Assembly: GCF_049243985.1 (NCBI RefSeq)
Contig: NC_135384.1
Location: 12,706,501-12,770,500, forward strand
Direction of reading: 5' to 3'
From: Paroedura picta
Taxonomy: Eukaryota > Chordata > Lepidosauria > Squamata > Gekkonidae
Length of the DNA stretch: 64,000 nucleotides
This document shows positions 1 through 10,200 of the stretch, piece after piece. The translations under genes and the position numbers were made by a program. The stretch's first letter is position 1, and every line of letters starts with the position of its first letter. The notes under the pieces are model-generated. The model was not told the origin of the DNA. It worked only from the letters and a program-made list of their open reading frames with translations, and ran no database searches.

Positions 1-3000
1 ACCGCCCCTAAAGTCCATGCTGAGGTAATGTAGCAATATTTGTGTTATTGCAGCCCTCAGTTGTACAGAGTATCTATGGAATCAGAGAAAGATATTCAAG
101 GGATTTCTCAATTTAGGATTCCTAAGCATTATTTATCAGAAAGCAGAGTGACACACAGAAAGAATATACTAATATAAAATATATTCCTAAAGATATGGAC
201 AACAACCTTTTCCTGGATATTGATAACTTCCATACCTGCTTAAACTTGGGATTCCACACAATGACACTTGTATTGAGGATGAATTCTTTCCCTGCAGGGG
301 CCTGGGGGTCCACCTGTCCAACTTGGACTTTCTGGAAGGAGCTAGGTGAGAATGTAACCAGGTTAATGATATCATACCCAGTGGCCAGATCGCCATTTTC
401 ATCAAAAAAGATTTCTTCTCCAGCTGTATTGTTAAAGCGGGTGTGTCTCAAAGATGAGTGAAGCTAAAGTGGAGAACAAGAAGAGTAATTTGAGAGAGCA
501 TGATCCTTGTCATTGTATAGAATCCATTCCTCTGTTTTTAAAGCCTTGTTGGGGCATGATACTCATGCCGTTGGGCAGCATTGACCCCAAACTACAAGCA
601 TTATCAGGACCTTTTCAGCGTGTTTTCAGAGCTGATAATATTATGGAAACCTTTCTGGTTACCCCATCTGGTTACATTTGGTGCATTGTTAGTATGCAGG
701 AGATGAGAAGGTCCTTTTTAGGTCACCTCAAGCAGATACAAATCTTGAGGATAAAATTCTATATTGCTAATATTACTATTTTCTAAATTTTATTTGAAAT
801 AAATTAGTTTATTTGAAATAAATATACAAATGTACTATATTTTCGCCTTTCATTACTATTCTGGTGTTTGAGATTTTGTACGAAGCAACTGTGATATTTC
901 GACTTTAACTGACGTTGAAACGGATTTGTGTCCGCAAAGACTGAGCTTTTCATCTTGGGGTTGTTTTAACTTACTTGCCATGGTTGAAGGTTCAGAAGAT
1001 TCCCCCTGTCTCTAGCCCCTGTTCTTTGATAAGGACCACTTAACGAATAAATAGTTTGGAGAGCATGCATGACAACATAGACAGCATTGTAGATACTGTA
1101 GCTCTGACTGTATACTCTCTTTTCAAATTCCATTTCAGGGAGATTTAACAGCCTTTCTTTTCCTGTACAGATTTTCTTAGTGAAATTGCATGAGCAATAT
1201 TTAGGCAAACAGCAATGAAAAATAATGCACCATGTATAGTGGATGAGATAAAACTCCGAGTGAAAGGGACTTATGCTCTTGATGAAGTTGTGAAATCCCG
1301 GCATTGGCTTTTTGTGAGGTATGAAGCACAAAGTGCCATTGAAGCTTTTGACTGGCCATGGAATAGTTACAAAAGCAGAAGTGATTTCCAACTGGGCGGT
1401 TGTGATCCAGACTCTCCAAAAATGTTCCATTGAATTAAATTCCGAATGCATTAGAAATACTCCTAATCCCAGCATAAAGTGAACTTCTCCATGGAGAATG
1501 ACCACATTGATTTTCTTCTCTATGAGATTAGAAGCCACACTAGCAAAGCCTGTCATGGGATGCGTTCCTTTATAAAAGCCCGCTGTTGAAATGATGTGTG
1601 TTAAAGCAATGCAAATGTTGCTTTGTAGAAGCCTTGGTCTCAGGGTTCGAAGGAATCTGTCTCCACTGTCATTATCTCCTATGATGAGGCCAATCCAACT
1701 CCATCCAAGGCACTTCAGTAGTTCAGCAATCCCAACCTGCTGCGTTTTTTCTTTTGGAAGCATCCGGAAGAAATGAGGAAACTGGGCTTTATCACTCAGT
1801 ACTGGGTCAAAGGATCCATAACTGAGCTACTCAAGGTGGGCAAAGGGGAAAACACATTTTAAGTCTAGTAAATTCCCTCCGTTTTCCCCTCCCCAGAGTG
1901 CACTGCATAAGAAAAATAAACAACCAGGAATCCACTGCTTGTGAAAATTCCTACCATCGAAGAGACAGAAGAAAAGAGAATACAATATTTGTCATTATCA
2001 ACTGCTCTTTAATGAATGTTGATATTATATTTACACTAATTAGGAAATATCCAATTTTGTAATTGTTTTGATGAATAACACAAGAATATAGAAGCAGGAG
2101 ATTTTGGGAAGACCCACAGGAAGAGTACTGAAAGGAGGTCTTCAATAGAAATGTGTCAATATGACCACCTTTGCTTCTATGTGTAGACTCATATACCTGC
2201 GGGATCTTGTAGGCCATTGAAATCCTGGCCATCTCGATGGAGATTAGAGAACTGCCTCCCCCAACGATGGCCATCACCTTCTTCTTCCTGTCACAATTGT
2301 AGTTGGGGAGAAAAAAATGTGTTCCAGAAAGAAGACTCAGAGTGTTCCAGTATGACTTTGTTTCAAGGAAATAGTTGTCATAGATCTCCAAGCCCAGAGA
2401 GTGATTGAATAGGAGGCTGGGGTTTTTGTTGATCTCATTGACAGCAAAATGAAAGGCAAGGATGTTCATGTAGTTATTGAAGCTTATCCTGCAATGAGAA
2501 TATCACAAACTCTTATATTTTTATGGAAGCCTCATCATGTGAGATGTTCCACATCGGAAGACTGCCAGGATGTGATTAAAATGAACCAATGAATAAATGC
2601 ATTCAATTTCCATACATGCTTAGCTTCAGGCAATGCAACCAAATTTCATACAGTGTCTCAGTGAAATCCTTAAAGTTCTGGCATCAGAGAGCCAGCGTGG
2701 TGTAGCAGTTAAGAGCAGTGGCTCCTAATCTGGTGAGCCCGGTTTGATTCTCTGCTCCTCCATATATAGCCAGCTGTGTGACCTTGGGATCATCACAGCC
2801 CTGATAGTGCTATTCTGATCAAGCAGTCCAGTCCGAGCTCTCTCACCCTCTCCTACCTCACAAGTTGTCTGTTGTCGGGAGAGGAAGGAGATCGTAAACC
2901 CCTCTGAGACTCCTTCAGGCAGTGAAAAATGGGGTATAAAAACCAACTCTTCTTCCTATCTGAGATGAAGATCTTCAGTGATTCAGCATTCCTCCGCAGA

Positions 3001-4850
3001 GAGTGTTATGTAGGTGTTCACCTCCATGAATGTTGGTTCATTTTCTAACTGTATAGAGCAGCTGCATTATCCTTGGAGACTATATGTTTTTATCTTGCCT
3101 TCTTCCCATGAAGATCAGCTATATTCAGAGCTGCAAGACTAATTCAGATTTGAACCGAAGCCTGGCCTGAATACTCAACTCCACTGGCTGTCATAAGACT
3201 TTGTAAGCAGTAAGGATTGTTACTCAGTCTAAGTTGGGCAGTAGGAGAGGGTTTCTCATGAGAATTTGCAACAGATCGAAAAATGATTTTTCCTCATGAT
3301 GAAATGGGGGCCACTCCTTCCTTCATGAGTAAGAGGAAACCCTTTGCTTGGTTTGAAGGCATGACTCTTTGCACTTAGGAGGAAGGGTAGTGGGAAGCTG
3401 TACTCTGTGTCTCCCTTGATACAGGTTCAACTTTTAGGATATTAACACATGCACTGTATGCAAAGTTGCCATGTTTTTGTTTTTGTTTTAAAAATGCCTA
3501 TCCAAGCATCTAAAAATTGTGGTGTGCTTTGAAAGTGAAGAGCCAGGAGACAACATCAGGTGAAGGCAGACAATTTGGTGTATCATAAGATTCTTAAAGG
3601 CCTCTTGTGGCGCAGAATGGTAAGGCAGCAGACATGCAGTCTGAAAGCTTTGCCCATGAGGCTGGGGGTTCAATCCCAGCAGCCGGCTCAAGGTTGACTC
3701 AGCCGTCCATCTTTCCGAGGTCGGTAAAATGAGTACCCAGCTTGCTGGGGGGTAAACGGTCATGACTGGGGAAGGCACTGGCAAACCACCCCATATTGAG
3801 TCTGCCAAGAGAACGCTAGAGTGCGTCACCCTAAGGGTCAGACATGACTCGGTGCTTGCACAGGGGATACCTTTACCTTTAAGAAGGTTCTTAATAACTG
3901 ATTTTATTGGAGTAATCTTTCTCTCAGAAGTAAAAAGGAGGGGAATCTTGAAGTAAAAAGTGTGGACAACGTGGTTGCAAAGAAGACTACAGGCAGAATG
4001 GAATCTAAGGAAGAAGTAGTTTTGCCTTTAGCTTCTGGCAGAAAATATAAAGAGCTGGAAATTTTAACATCTGAAGAACAAAGTGGACAAGGACAGTGTG
4101 ACCTAGAATACGAGAGCAAGCAATATGAGAAAGAGTCAGAGCTAGCTAGAATGCAGCAAAAACAAAAGCTGAAAGAAATAAAAATATAGGGTCAAAGTGA
4201 GGTTCAGTTAATGAAACTGCAGTTATTCAAAAATGCCGTGTGCTGAGCTAGGGATGCTGGTAGTGCACCATGACAGTCCAGCAAGTTGGCAGGTTGACAA
4301 ATAAGTGAATAGCTTACATGCTTTGAGTCCTTTAAAGTGCCTCTTTTTTATCTGAATGTGGGCCATTGAGATATAAAGAATCTATAGGGGAAGCCAGAGA
4401 GGAGGACTATATATTCTTCAGTCCAGAAGGCAATTGCTTTAGAGCCTTCATAGTAACCACAATATCCTATGAAGCTAAAAGTAGATTCTGACGCCCTCTG
4501 GCTCTATGAAGTAAGATGACCCTCCATCTGGATAGTGTGATGTGTGAGATTTGGAAAGCTTCACTTCAAAGCTACAAAATAATGACGTAGACCAGGACCT
4601 TATTTCAGTCCATTATTTAAAAGAAATGAGGACCTACTTACAACCCTGGTTTGAAGTATGGGTGTCTGGTGAAGTTCAGAAACTGGATGATCATAGCCTG
4701 AAGGGATACAAAGGCACCAATGATAATGTCATCACTGGAGAATGCAGAGTCCTCTTCTGGTAGTGATTGCCGGCTGGATATTGAGCTCGAACTCTTACTG
4801 CAGATACGAGGCAACAGAAGGAAGAGAAGGAGGAGTGGCAACATGAACAT
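1..4850 (-). CDS. V2R gene A: vomeronasal type-2 receptor, exons 1-4 (3' part outside window)
   Basis: Class C GPCR of the V2R family, expected to bind peptide or protein chemosignals through its extracellular Venus-flytrap domain. Four exons are read on the minus strand: exon 1 at 4642-4850, exon 2 at 2197-2488, exon 3 at 975-1826 and exon 4 at 236-463. They join in frame to 527 codons. Exon 1 encodes a Leu-rich signal peptide and an IIGAFVSLQ segment. Exon 2 has EIYDNYF and ends in YKIPQ. Exon 3 starts LSYGSFDP and ends LLNLQPWQ. Exon 4 has [23 protein letters not shown]. All joints use GT..AG. The cysteine-rich exon 5 and seven-helix exon 6 should lie to the left. Exon 3 is 12 bp longer than in genes B and C, and the protein is clearly more diverged from them than they are from each other. 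No disabling change is visible in the part seen, but whether the whole gene is intact is unknown. Confidence 0.88.
236..463 (-). CDS. V2R gene A exon 4
   Basis: 228 bp, identical in length to exon 4 of genes B and C. Encodes [20 protein letters not shown] through to [14 protein letters not shown] and IVWNPKFKQ. Acceptor TTTAG and donor GTATG. Phase 0 at both ends. Confidence 0.88.
464..974. other. V2R gene A intron 3
   Basis: 511 bp between exons 3 and 4. AT-rich, with no recognisable gene or element in it. Confidence 0.6.
975..1826 (-). CDS. V2R gene A exon 3 (ligand-binding domain core)
   Basis: 852 bp open exon encoding LSYGSFDPVLSDKAQFPHFF, then [26 protein letters not shown] and [14 protein letters not shown], all typical of V2R exon 3. 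Donor GTAAG at 974. The TAG just upstream (1827-1829) is the intron acceptor and not a stop codon; genes B and C have CAG at the same place. Confidence 0.88.
2197..2488 (-). CDS. V2R gene A exon 2 (ligand-binding domain, first lobe)
   Basis: 292 bp, exactly the length of exon 2 in genes B and C. Acceptor TTGCAG, then ISFNNYMNILAFHFAVNEIN, the usual V2R/class C block. Ends YKIPQ before a GTATAT donor, which is weaker than the GTATG of the two paralogues. Confidence 0.85.
2687..2956 (+). mobile_element. MIR-like CORE-SINE, tRNA-derived
   Basis: Starts GAGAGCCAGCGTGGTGTAGC (A-box-like). Next come a B-box-like GGTTTGATTC, the CORE segment CCAGCTGTGTGACCTTGGG and the LINE-like 3' end AAAACCAACTCTTCTTC. 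The same family appears at 19,945, 21,684, 32,434, 45,800, 60,880 and 62,962. Confidence 0.8.
3599..3882 (+). mobile_element. Sauria-type tRNA SINE with Bov-B-like tail
   Basis: tRNA-like head CCTCTTGTGGCGCAGAATGG with B-box-like GGGGGTTCAATCCCAGC, then a body with GGCACTGGCAAACCACCCC. The tail GGTCAGACATGACTCGGTGC..GGGGATACCTTTACC resembles the 3' end of Bov-B LINEs. Flanked by imperfect repeats around TTCTTAA. The best preserved copies of the family in the window are this one and the copy at 25,477. Confidence 0.82.
3962..4189 (+). other. Unclassified 75-codon ORF, charged and coiled-coil-like
   Basis: Encodes a Lys/Glu/Gln-rich peptide ending in KQYEKESELARMQQKQKLKE, and the same heptad-like pattern continues past the stop. 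It sits inside a V2R intron on the opposite strand, with no family recognised. It could be a remnant of a retroelement gag-like coiled coil or chance. I do not claim it as a gene. Confidence 0.2.
4642..4850 (-). CDS. V2R gene A exon 1 (signal peptide)
   Basis: Starts at the ATG on 4850 with MFMLPLLLLFLLLP, a clear signal peptide. Ends before a GTAAGT donor at 4641-4636 in phase 2, the same phase as exon 1 of genes B and C. The Ser-rich stretch after the signal peptide (KSSSSISSRQ) differs from B and C, while IIGAFVS.....QFLNFT..PYF is shared. Confidence 0.8.
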
Positions 4851-6369
4851 CTCCTGATCTTGTTCTCAGTCCCAGATGTTACATGTGCATGATGAGCTTT
4901 CTAAAGTGAGGAGGAGCGGCATTACAGAGAACCTCCCACTAATGAGAAGCAGATTTGAAGTCTGTGAGACAAAACCTTTTTTTATTTCAGTGAGGAGAGA
5001 TGTTTTTGCCTTGTAGCTGGCAACACACATGTAATTAAGGTGATAAGGGATGTTTTCACCTTTCAGGCGGCCAGTTGCCTCTTGCTGTTCATGGCATTCC
5101 CACAAGTAGTGAATTGGACAATTGTAGGGCAAATAATTATTTTCCTCTAACTCTCTAACTCAGAGAAGGGAGAAAAACACGTTAGGGAATGCTGAAGATA
5201 CTTTGGGAAAGTGATAAGTTTCAAATTACTCCTTCGGGCACAAAAAATCATGGTGTATCCCATAGGCAGCCATGGTGGCCTCTGCAGGCACGACCCCCCC
5301 CCACACACACACACTCTGCTGCCCTGACAACCCACCAAATATGGATGAATGCTGCATTCTGTGCTGCATCCATCCCTGTTAGACCACTGACTGCCCCCCC
5401 AGCCAACGGAGAGATTCACTGGGTCATATGAATGCCAGTTCACATACAGGAAGGCCAGAGGCCCTATTACATAGCCTTGGGCTACCTTAGGAAGACGACC
5501 CAAAATTCTATGGCATCAGTTTTGAGAGCAATATGGTAACCATCTTCTCAAGCATACCCAAATCACTTAATGATAATACAACCTCTACATGTGAGTCTTT
5601 TATGAAAAATACATAATTAATCACACACAAATAACACACTTGGCAGGATTTAGCTGTCCACATGAAACACAGTAGCTTTATTTACTTTTCTTCACTAATG
5701 TTATAAAATATATTACAATACACATTTTCAGCATTCTGCAGAATGGAGCTCTTGTGCCAGGTCTATGGTTGAGGCTGGGGGTAGTGAGGAAGATCTGTGG
5801 GGCCCCCCTGGTATACTTAGCAGTCAATCGTAATTCTGACCCTCTTTATTTCCTCCTAGAATTTTATGGGGAGAGGAGGTTGGGGAAGATTTACTGCCAT
5901 GTTTTATTGTAATTCCTGCTGTTTGATTTAATGGGGTTTTATTTGGGATTTACTGGACATTAGCAATAAATATTATAACAACAACAACAACAACAACTTC
6001 CCTGTCAGTTAGATAGAATCTACTGAACTTGTACAATGATATTTCTGATGGTTACAATCTTGGCTATATTCTAGTGACCTTGGTCATGTTCTGCCTAACA
6101 GAACAATGGTTTATATTCGTGTAACATAGTAACTGATACTCTCTGTTATTCTTGTATTTTGCATTTATTTCTTTATCCATTCATTTATTAGGTTGATTTA
6201 TATATTCTATCCTATTAAAGCTTACTGCAGCCACCTAAACATGTCTCTAAGCAGGAACTGATTTAAAATGGCTTCACTCTAGTATATCAACATCACATGA
6301 CTTGGTGGAGAGAATCAGTTAGATTTAGGTTAGGCTTCTTTATTTGAACTACTTTAGAGACAATTTTAA
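4851..6369. other. Intergenic region between V2R genes A and B
   Basis: The first ~300 bp resemble the flank upstream of exon 1 of genes B and C (18,790 and 51,170: TTTTTGCC..GCAG..TTGCCTCTTG). A C-run followed by (AC)n lies at 5293-5315. A LINE-like 3' end with a (CAA)n tail lies at ~5,750-6,000. From ~6,170 the DNA matches the 3' flank of the V2R fragment at 31,030-31,240. No gene seen. Confidence 0.6.
5750..5998 (+). mobile_element. Probable LINE 3' end (L2-like) with (CAA)n tail
   Basis: A moderately GC-rich stretch runs into TTTTATTTGGGATTTACTGG and AATAAATATTATAACAACAA, ending in seven CAA units. The texture matches the L2-like 3' UTR at 15,640-15,960. No ORF remains. Confidence 0.35.
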
Positions 6370-7274
6370 TTATGTCTTAGTTTTATTTACTAGCTGTTCT
6401 CTGGTATTGAGTTCAGGTCTCATGATAATAATGTAGCATTTGGGGAGGAAGATAAACCCCAGTAAGCAAGCATTAGAGGCCAAGATAGAGAAGATCTCCA
6501 CAGCTACCATGGATTTCCCACTGGTGCTCAAGTAGGTGGGGACAAAGGACAACCAAACAATGCAGAACACCAACATGCTGAAGGTAATCAACCTGGCTTC
6601 ATTGAAACTACTGGGCAACCTCCTTGCAAAGAAAGCCACAATAAAGCTGATGGCGGCAAGTAGGCCCATGTAGCCCAAGGCAATGTAAAACATCACTGCT
6701 GAGCCATCATTACATTGGACTATGATGAAAGCAACCTGGGAATGGATGTCAAACTCTGGGAAAGGGGGAGAAGTTACCAACCACACAGCACTTATGCCCA
6801 CCTCAAGGAGAGAACTGAGAATGGTGACTGACACTCCTAGCCTCTTCCCTATCCATGTCTTCATGATGTTTCGTGGTTTGGTGGCCATGAAAGCCACAAC
6901 CACAGTCAGGGTTTTGCCCAACACACAAGAAACAGAGATGGAGAAGGTGATGGCAAACAAAACTTGTCGAAGTAGGCAGGTTGTCTTCCCAGGTTCCCCG
7001 ATAAAGAGGAAGCAGCAGAGGAAGCCAAACAGTAGAGAGGTTAGGAGGGTGCAGGTGATGTTCCTGTTGTTAGCTTTGATCAGGGGTGTGTCCCAGTGTA
7101 GAAGGAAAGTCCCTGTCACCACCATGGAGATCAGTGAAAGAAAAAGAGCCAAAGAAGCCAGAACCATTCCCAAGGACTCTGTATAGGATAAATAGGTGAC
7201 AGTTTTGCAGAGGCATTGAATCTGCTCCTGGTTTGGATACTGGTCTTCTGGGCACTTGTCACATTGGGCTGCAT
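6370..7274 (-). CDS. V2R gene B exon 6 (seven-helix domain)
   Basis: 905 bp to the stop codon. Begins [20 protein letters not shown] (end of the linker), then seven hydrophobic helices. Landmarks: [10 protein letters not shown] (helix 2), [51 protein letters not shown] and [20 protein letters not shown]. Acceptor TTTTAG. Fully open. Confidence 0.95.
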
Positions 7275-10200
7275 CTAAAATAAAAGGACAGGGTAACAAT
7301 AATTCTGAAGCAAATAATAAATATTATCTTGATTTACTTAATCATTTTGAAATTATATTATTAACAGTCTGCCTTTGTCACTGAGATGCATAAATGTGAT
7401 CAATTATAATAGTTCAAGAATCACAGAAATAGAAAGTGTTAGACTTGATACATTAAAGCATGCAGAAAAGAGATGACATAACTGGAATCTATATTTATAG
7501 TTTGAATTAAATGTAAGGATTGTGTACAGAGGTTTTTGGCTGTAATTATTACACAGAAAAATGGGATTTCATTTCAGCTACCCATAAATTCATTCACTAA
7601 CACATATGTTCGGATTCCTTCATTTAAGTCCATTGTATATTAAGAGCCTTCTCCTAATTCTCATTCCCTAAGCCTGGAAACAGTTTGGGGAGGTGGAAAC
7701 TTCAAGCAGGGAGTGCAGCTGCAGAAAAAAAGAACCCAGATCTGACTTTGTGGGTTTGGGACCAAAGGGCAGAGGGTCACCTTTCTCTGCTTAGTGTTCA
7801 TGATGTACTTGGAGTGTTCATAGTGTAGAAGGTGGGTACTTCAAAAGTAGGAAGGGAGCAAAGAGAGGGAGGCACACCTGGTAAAGGGCTGTTAGTTGGC
7901 ATATCCAGGACCTTTTATAGATCAATTAGCCTGATCTCCAAGCACAGGAAGCCAGGTTTACACCAATAGGAAATAATCACCTTTTATAATGTAGCAAATC
8001 ACATTTATGATCTTATTGGTAAAAACTTTATATTCTAAAGCATAATGGGTCTCAGAATTCTATTCTTTAGTTTTCCTTTAATTTTATTAAAAAGAACAAT
8101 AGAATATGAACTGAGGCAGCTGAATCATAGTCCATAACTGCAATCCAAGGCAGTTCAGATTGCTGAATAACTCTGGAATTACTCCCAGTAAATACGGCCT
8201 TCTTCAGCCATCACAGCCAAAATGGCAGACCTGATTTTGTCTGACCTCTTTTGCTGTTAATTTTGAGGACCAGCTGCCCATTTTGGTTGCTTCTCTTATC
8301 ACTTTACTTTCTTCTACTTACCTATTTGATTTGAAATCCTCCCCTTGGGACACTGAGCACAGTTGTAGCAACAGATGTCCTTCCCCTCCATTGCTACCTG
8401 ACTTTGCCCCGGTAGGCAGCTCTCAACACACCTGGATTGGGGGATGGCCTAATGAAGATCCAAGAGAAAGGTGCTGATGACAGAATGGGCTGATATCCTC
8501 TCACTCCATAGAATAGACCAGTCTTTTTCAACCTTTTGACCATGGAGGAGCACCCAAAATAAATCTTCTGGCTTCAAAGACCTCTAGAAGTGATGTCAGC
8601 TGACCATGCCTCCCTGAAATATCCCCAGAAATGACGTCACCAGAAGTGACATCACCATCTGCATGCTTTGCCTTCCTTTAACTTCATTTCCCCACCTTTA
8701 CTACTGCTTTGGCATCTCTACCTCACATAGACTGGAAAGAAGGTCAAGAACTCAGTTCCTAACCCTCATACCATGGTATCTCCAATTGCTGTACTTTGAT
8801 TTTTATATCTGCAGCCTGCCCACCAAGCCCTCTTGGCAGTGGTGGCCAGTTCCATTGCATGTGGTCAAATCCATTAAGTAAGGAGCAGAAAGGCTGTGGA
8901 CCTTCTGTGGACCCCAGGGATCCTTAAATCCATGGTTTACAATCCCTGGAACAGAATGTAAATGAATATCTGTTTATTTTATTTTGTTCACATTAGTATT
9001 TCTCTCTTAGAATCATAGAAAAGAATCATAGAATCATCTTTAACCCTCCCCCCGCTCCAGAGGAGCGGGAGGAATAAAGGAGTAAGGGCAAGTGGGGAGG
9101 AGTTAGGGCGGGCCCTGTCCGGGATAAAAACTCGGAGGGCCCAATCAGGAGCCGCGAAGTGGCTCCTGATTGGGCCCTCCGAGTGTCACTCGAGGGCCAA
9201 GCAGCCAATGGGGAGCCGCACAAAGCGCGGCTCCCCATTGGCTGGTTGGCCCAGCCTCGCCTGGGCCGGCCAGGGAGTTGCCGCTCAGAGGAAGAAGTCT
9301 TCCCCAGCGGTAAGTCCTCCGGCCAGCTTCCCCTCGCCCAGGGAGCCTTCTGCCGGGCCCTGGGGCAGGCTCGCCTGCCCTTGGGCCCGCCAGAAAGCCA
9401 CAAAGCCTACTCCCGAAGTCCTGAGCCTTCTGCCAGGCCCTGGAGCAGGCTCGGCTGCTCCTAGGCCTGGCAGTAGGCCGCGGAGCCCACCGCCCCCGTC
9501 CCGAGCCTTCTGCCAGGCCCTGGAGCAGCCGAGCCTGCTCCTAGGCCTGGCAGTAGGCCGCGGAGCCCACCGCCACCGTCCCGAGCCTTCTGCCAGCCCC
9601 TGGAGCAGCCGAGACTGCTCCTAGGCCTGGCAGTAGGCCGCGGAGCCCACCGCCCCCGTCCCGAGCCTTCTGCCAGGCCCTGGAGCAGCCGAGACTGCTC
9701 CTCGCCCCGGCAGTAGGCCTCAAAGCCTGCCGCTCCCGTCCCGAGCCTTCTGCCGGTCCCTGGGGCAGCCGAGACTGCTCCTCGGCCCGGCAGTAGGCCT
9801 CAAAGCCTGCCGCTCCCGTCCCGAGCCTTCTGCCGGTCCCTGGGGCAGCCGAGACTGCTCCTCGGCCCGGCAGTAGGCCTCAAAGCCTGCCGCTCCCGTC
9901 CCGAGCCTTCTGCCGGTCCCTGGGGCAGCCGAGACTGCTCCTCGGCCCGGCAGTAGGCCTCAAAGCCTGCCGCCGCCTTCCCGAGCCTTCTGCCGGGCCC
10001 TGGAGCAGCCAAGCCTGCCCCTGGGCCCAGCAGAAGGTCCCAAGGCGACCTACCTTCCTCTGTTCCTCCCTTCTTCCCAGCATTCCCTTTGCCCTTTCCT
10101 TCCCTTCCTCCCAGCATTCCCTTTGCCCTTTCCTTCCCTTCCTCCCAGCATTCCCTTTGTTTTTCCCTTCCTCCCTTCCTCCCTATCTTCCATCTGCCTC

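Larger units (their letters stand above)
2489..4641. other. V2R gene A intron 1
   Basis: About 2.15 kb of non-coding DNA between exons 2 and 1. It holds a MIR-like CORE-SINE (2687-2956), a Sauria-type tRNA SINE (3599-3882) and an unexplained short ORF (3962-4189). The rest shows nothing recognisable. Confidence 0.7.

Noticed and set aside
1827-1829. TAG in frame just before exon 3 of V2R gene A, looking like a nonsense codon
   Set aside because: The matching triplet in genes B and C is CAG at the intron end. The TAG is the splice acceptor itself, so exon 3 of gene A is not disabled by it.
3962-4189. Short charged ORF as a new small gene
   Set aside because: No start context, homology, splice structure or paralogue supports it. 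It is listed only as an unexplained ORF.
5147-5503. 118-codon minus-strand ORF upstream of V2R gene A
   Set aside because: Crosses a C-run and (AC)n simple repeat, with no recognisable protein features.
6722-7186. 154-codon plus-strand ORF opposite V2R gene B exon 6 (and 39,363-39,803 opposite gene C)
   Set aside because: Antisense shadows of the conserved seven-helix exon. They are basic, low-complexity peptides without family features.
9341-10060. Regular repeats considered as a CRISPR-like array
   Set aside because: Units are contiguous 80-bp tandem repeats without unique spacers, in a vertebrate intron.
9159-10117. Several ORFs of 60-138 codons through the GC-rich region
   Set aside because: They arise because the 80-bp repeats and high GC content keep frames open. 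The peptides are low-complexity Pro/Ala/Gly repeats with no family match.
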